A stretch of DNA of 64,000 bases, taken from NCBI GenBank assembly GCA_965263225.1, contig CBDHHG010000043.1, positions 62,001 through 126,000 on the forward strand. The letters are read 5' to 3'. The notes under the pieces were generated by a model. The model searched no databases. It was not told the origin of the DNA and saw only the letters and a program-made list of their open reading frames with translations. The translations under genes and the position numbers were made by a program. Below are positions 63,475 through 64,000 of the stretch, one piece after another. Position 1 is the first letter of the stretch; every line of letters begins with the position of its first letter. The DNA comes from DT-111 sp965263225 (GTDB lineage: Bacteria; Bacteroidota; Bacteroidia; Chitinophagales; Saprospiraceae).

Positions 63475-64000
63475 ATGAGAAGAATTTTACTACTCATTCT
63501 CACCTCCCTCCTAACGCAACTTGCCTTGGCACAAGAAGCGAAACCCTCTTACACCTATAAGGATAAATCCAAGAAGAACTATTTCGTGGCGCTAGATGAT
63601 GCGCGCCTGGATTTTGGGGTAAAATTCACCAGTGTCATCGCCTTAGATGATCGAGCGAAGTTATCCTCAAACCCCCATTTTAAAGCGATGTGGAACCTGG
63701 TCAGATTAGGTGCCCAACTAGAGTCGCTTTTGCAAGGGAATGAAGACCCCTTGAATGATATTGATCTAGGAGAGGAATTTGGTCAAAATGGCTATAACAA
63801 AACAGTAGTTACCATCTTTATCAGTTATGGTTTTGGAGAGTCTTCTGATGTAAAGATTCCTACGCACTTTTTTGAACTAGCAGCCAGCCCTGGCTACTTC
63901 AAACAAGGTAAAAAAGGAATGAATTTGCACTTTGATTACCGAGCTAATATCCTTAAGACCCCTTATGGAGCGGGAGGGAATAGCATCGGGAGGGCCTTCG
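63475..64000 (+). CDS. Secreted protein, N-terminal part (runs off the right edge)
   Basis: An ATG at 63475 opens a frame that stays open to the end of the window (175 codons). It begins with a clear signal peptide (MRRILLLILTSLLTQLALAQ). The mature part has barrel-like strands (NYFVALDDARLDFGVKFTSV, TVVTIFISYGFGES), similar in style to the preceding gene, so an outer-membrane protein is likely. The end and the family are unknown. Confidence 0.65.
   Translation, partial: MRRILLLILTSLLTQLALAQEAKPSYTYKDKSKKNYFVALDDARLDFGVKFTSVIALDDRAKLSSNPHFKAMWNLVRLGAQLESLLQGNEDPLNDIDLGEEFGQNGYNKTVVTIFISYGFGESSDVKIPTHFFELAASPGYFKQGKKGMNLHFDYRANILKTPYGAGGNSIGRAF

Noticed and set aside
1..64000. tRNA, rRNA, CRISPR arrays, riboswitches, intact IS elements and prophage genes
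   Set aside because: Read through on both strands; no convincing T-loop signatures, regularly spaced repeats, transposases or phage structural genes were found.

Overview
The window looks like a chromosomal segment of a Bacteroidota bacterium, most likely of the Saprospiraceae/Lewinella type. The evidence is a SusC/SusD pair, a one-protein hybrid two-component regulator, type IX secretion sorting domains of both A and B type, a gliding-motility-associated C-terminal domain, and candidate promoters close to the Bacteroidota -33 TTTG / -7 TAnnTTTG pattern. No rRNA, tRNA, CRISPR array or intact insertion sequence was seen.

Layout. 1-2060: end of a degenerate M1-peptidase-like gene, then two gene remnants. 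2.3-9.8 kb: GAF-domain protein, DUF4437 lipoprotein, a cupin/DinB pair divergent from a membrane-anchored SARP-TolB-TPR regulator, and a DHFR-like reductase. 9.97-16.3 kb: a broken outer-membrane protein gene, then a 1934-residue alpha-2-macroglobulin that carries an internal carboxypeptidase-regulatory domain and a TonB plug domain. 16.4-17.3 kb: alpha/beta hydrolase. 17.6-22.7 kb: a one-direction nucleotide-metabolism cluster behind two matched palindromic operators. It encodes a J-domain/kinase-like protein, a vWA protein, a non-canonical PurA paralogue, a truncated nucleoside deoxyribosyltransferase-like ORF, a nucleoside hydrolase and NudK. A 166-bp palindromic element sits inside it.

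22.7-28.7 kb is the most attractive candidate system. It holds a double-glycine-leader peptide with a 37-residue core containing seven cysteines, an oxidase fusing C39-like, VKOR and thioredoxin-like domains, a C39-peptidase ABC exporter and an HlyD adaptor. I read it as a self-contained pathway that makes, oxidises, cleaves and exports a disulfide-rich peptide. Next to it lies a decayed thioredoxin/TIGR03435-like gene with a pentanucleotide repeat in its signal-peptide region.

29.6-33.1 kb: an aquaporin/arsenate-reductase-like pair and a TPR histidine kinase. 33.4-53.7 kb: a beta-mannan utilisation locus. GH26 mannanase, Na+/solute symporter, GH130 mannosylglucose phosphorylase and an AGE-family (cellobiose 2-) epimerase form one minus-strand operon. 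A DUF5060/GH5-like T9SS enzyme, a Gfo/Idh/MocA oxidoreductase and an SMP-30 protein lie on the plus strand. An HTCS regulator, SusD and SusC complete the locus on the minus strand. 54-64 kb: mostly unrecognised secreted proteins, including an active-looking glucosaminidase, a degenerate relative of it, a T9SS type B protein, and a gene that runs off the right edge.
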